Shown: in pieces, positions 63,903 to 64,000 of the stretch | Numbering within the stretch: position 1 is the first letter of the stretch | How the letters are laid out: each line of letters begins with the position of its first letter | Origin: JALHST01 sp038316335 | Lineage (GTDB): Bacteria > Bacteroidota > Bacteroidia > Flavobacteriales > Flavobacteriaceae | Reading direction: 5' to 3' | Assembly (NCBI GenBank): GCA_038316335.1 | Contig: JBBQAM010000018.1 | Span: forward strand, 5,781 to 69,780 | DNA: 64,000 nucleotides | Notes under the pieces: generated by a model | What the model was told of the DNA's origin: nothing | Database searches by the model: none | The model's input: the letters and a program-made list of their open reading frames with translations, nothing else | Translations under genes and position numbers: made by a program

Positions 63903-64000
63903 GAAGGCGGCTTCCTACTCTCCCACTTGGTATAGCAGTACCATCGGCGCAGACGGGCTTAACTTCCCTGTTCGGAATGGTAAGGGGTGGGCCCCGTCGC
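63903..64000 (-). rRNA. rrf: 5S ribosomal RNA (5' end beyond window)
   Basis: The minus strand reads GGCGACGGGG...ACCCCTTACCATTCCGAACAGG, then GGAAGTTAAGCCC, GATGGTACTGC and GTGGGAGAGTAGG, the ordered conserved blocks of bacterial 5S rRNA. About 98 nt are visible. The 16S/23S genes would lie to the right of the window on the same strand. Confidence 0.93.

Noticed and set aside
11..64000. Search for prophage, integrase, transposase or toxin-antitoxin genes
   Set aside because: None recognised; apart from the tRNA-linked array the window is core metabolism.

Overview
The window reads as a chromosomal segment of a marine-type member of the Flavobacteriaceae (Bacteroidota). The evidence is a gliding-motility lipoprotein (GldJ), a type IX secretion channel protein (PorV), DUF5686 and 2TM-type proteins, several ExbB/ExbD/TonB-family genes, a membrane pyrophosphatase and NhaD antiporter of the kind used in sodium-rich habitats, and repeated promoter -7 elements of the form TAnnTTTG ahead of genes. 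The genus cannot be fixed from the sequence alone.

Layout. 1-5.5 kb is a methionine/SAM block on the minus strand: a MetX-aspartokinase-homoserine dehydrogenase fusion (cut by the window edge), metY behind a SAM-I riboswitch, and metK behind a SAM-II-like riboswitch. 5.7-17 kb carries a deoxynucleoside kinase, an App1-type phosphatase, a TonB protein, two pyrophosphatases, a DUF5686 protein, the PDH E1-beta gene and the etfBA pair. 17-25 kb carries a DUF151 nuclease, a nucleoside transporter, thyA, folA, murI, a PafA-like phosphatase and an MlaEF transporter pair. 26-40 kb carries DUF389, manC, a SprT-like protein, pdhA-pdhC with an SDR and an M28 peptidase, cdd, porV, gldJ and murF, then a tRNA-Val(GAC). 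40-48.6 kb is a catabolic cluster for L-fucose by the non-phosphorylative route (dehydrogenase, dehydratase, second dehydrogenase, hydrolase, FucP permease, plus a PfkB kinase). It ends in a decayed L-lactate dehydrogenase gene. 49.9-56 kb holds folC, tonB-exbD-exbB, nhaD and glutamate dehydrogenase. 56-63.8 kb holds an acyl-CoA dehydrogenase and gltBD. The window ends inside a 5S rRNA gene on the minus strand.

The most unusual structure is at 48.7-49.85 kb. An intact tRNA-Val(UAC) sits in the middle of an array. On its 5' side are two orphan tRNA 5' halves in 78-bp repeats. On its 3' side are two orphan tRNA 3' halves in about 378-bp repeats, and the tRNA and each 3' half are followed about 33 bp later by a small GIY-YIG nuclease gene (two intact, one broken). 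The orphan halves carry a perfect 7-bp palindrome where the anticodon arm should be, and 5' and 3' halves share that segment. The arrangement looks like nested or successive insertions of a tRNA-linked GIY-YIG element, and is the best candidate here for an undescribed mobile system.

Functional links: SAM synthesis is probably feedback-controlled at two points by two different RNA classes. ThyA makes dihydrofolate that FolA reduces, and FolC glutamylates folates. GltBD and GDH are the ammonia/glutamate node. PDH E1/E2 feed acetyl-CoA. The fucose pathway should yield pyruvate and L-lactate, but the lactate oxidase gene next to it is dead.
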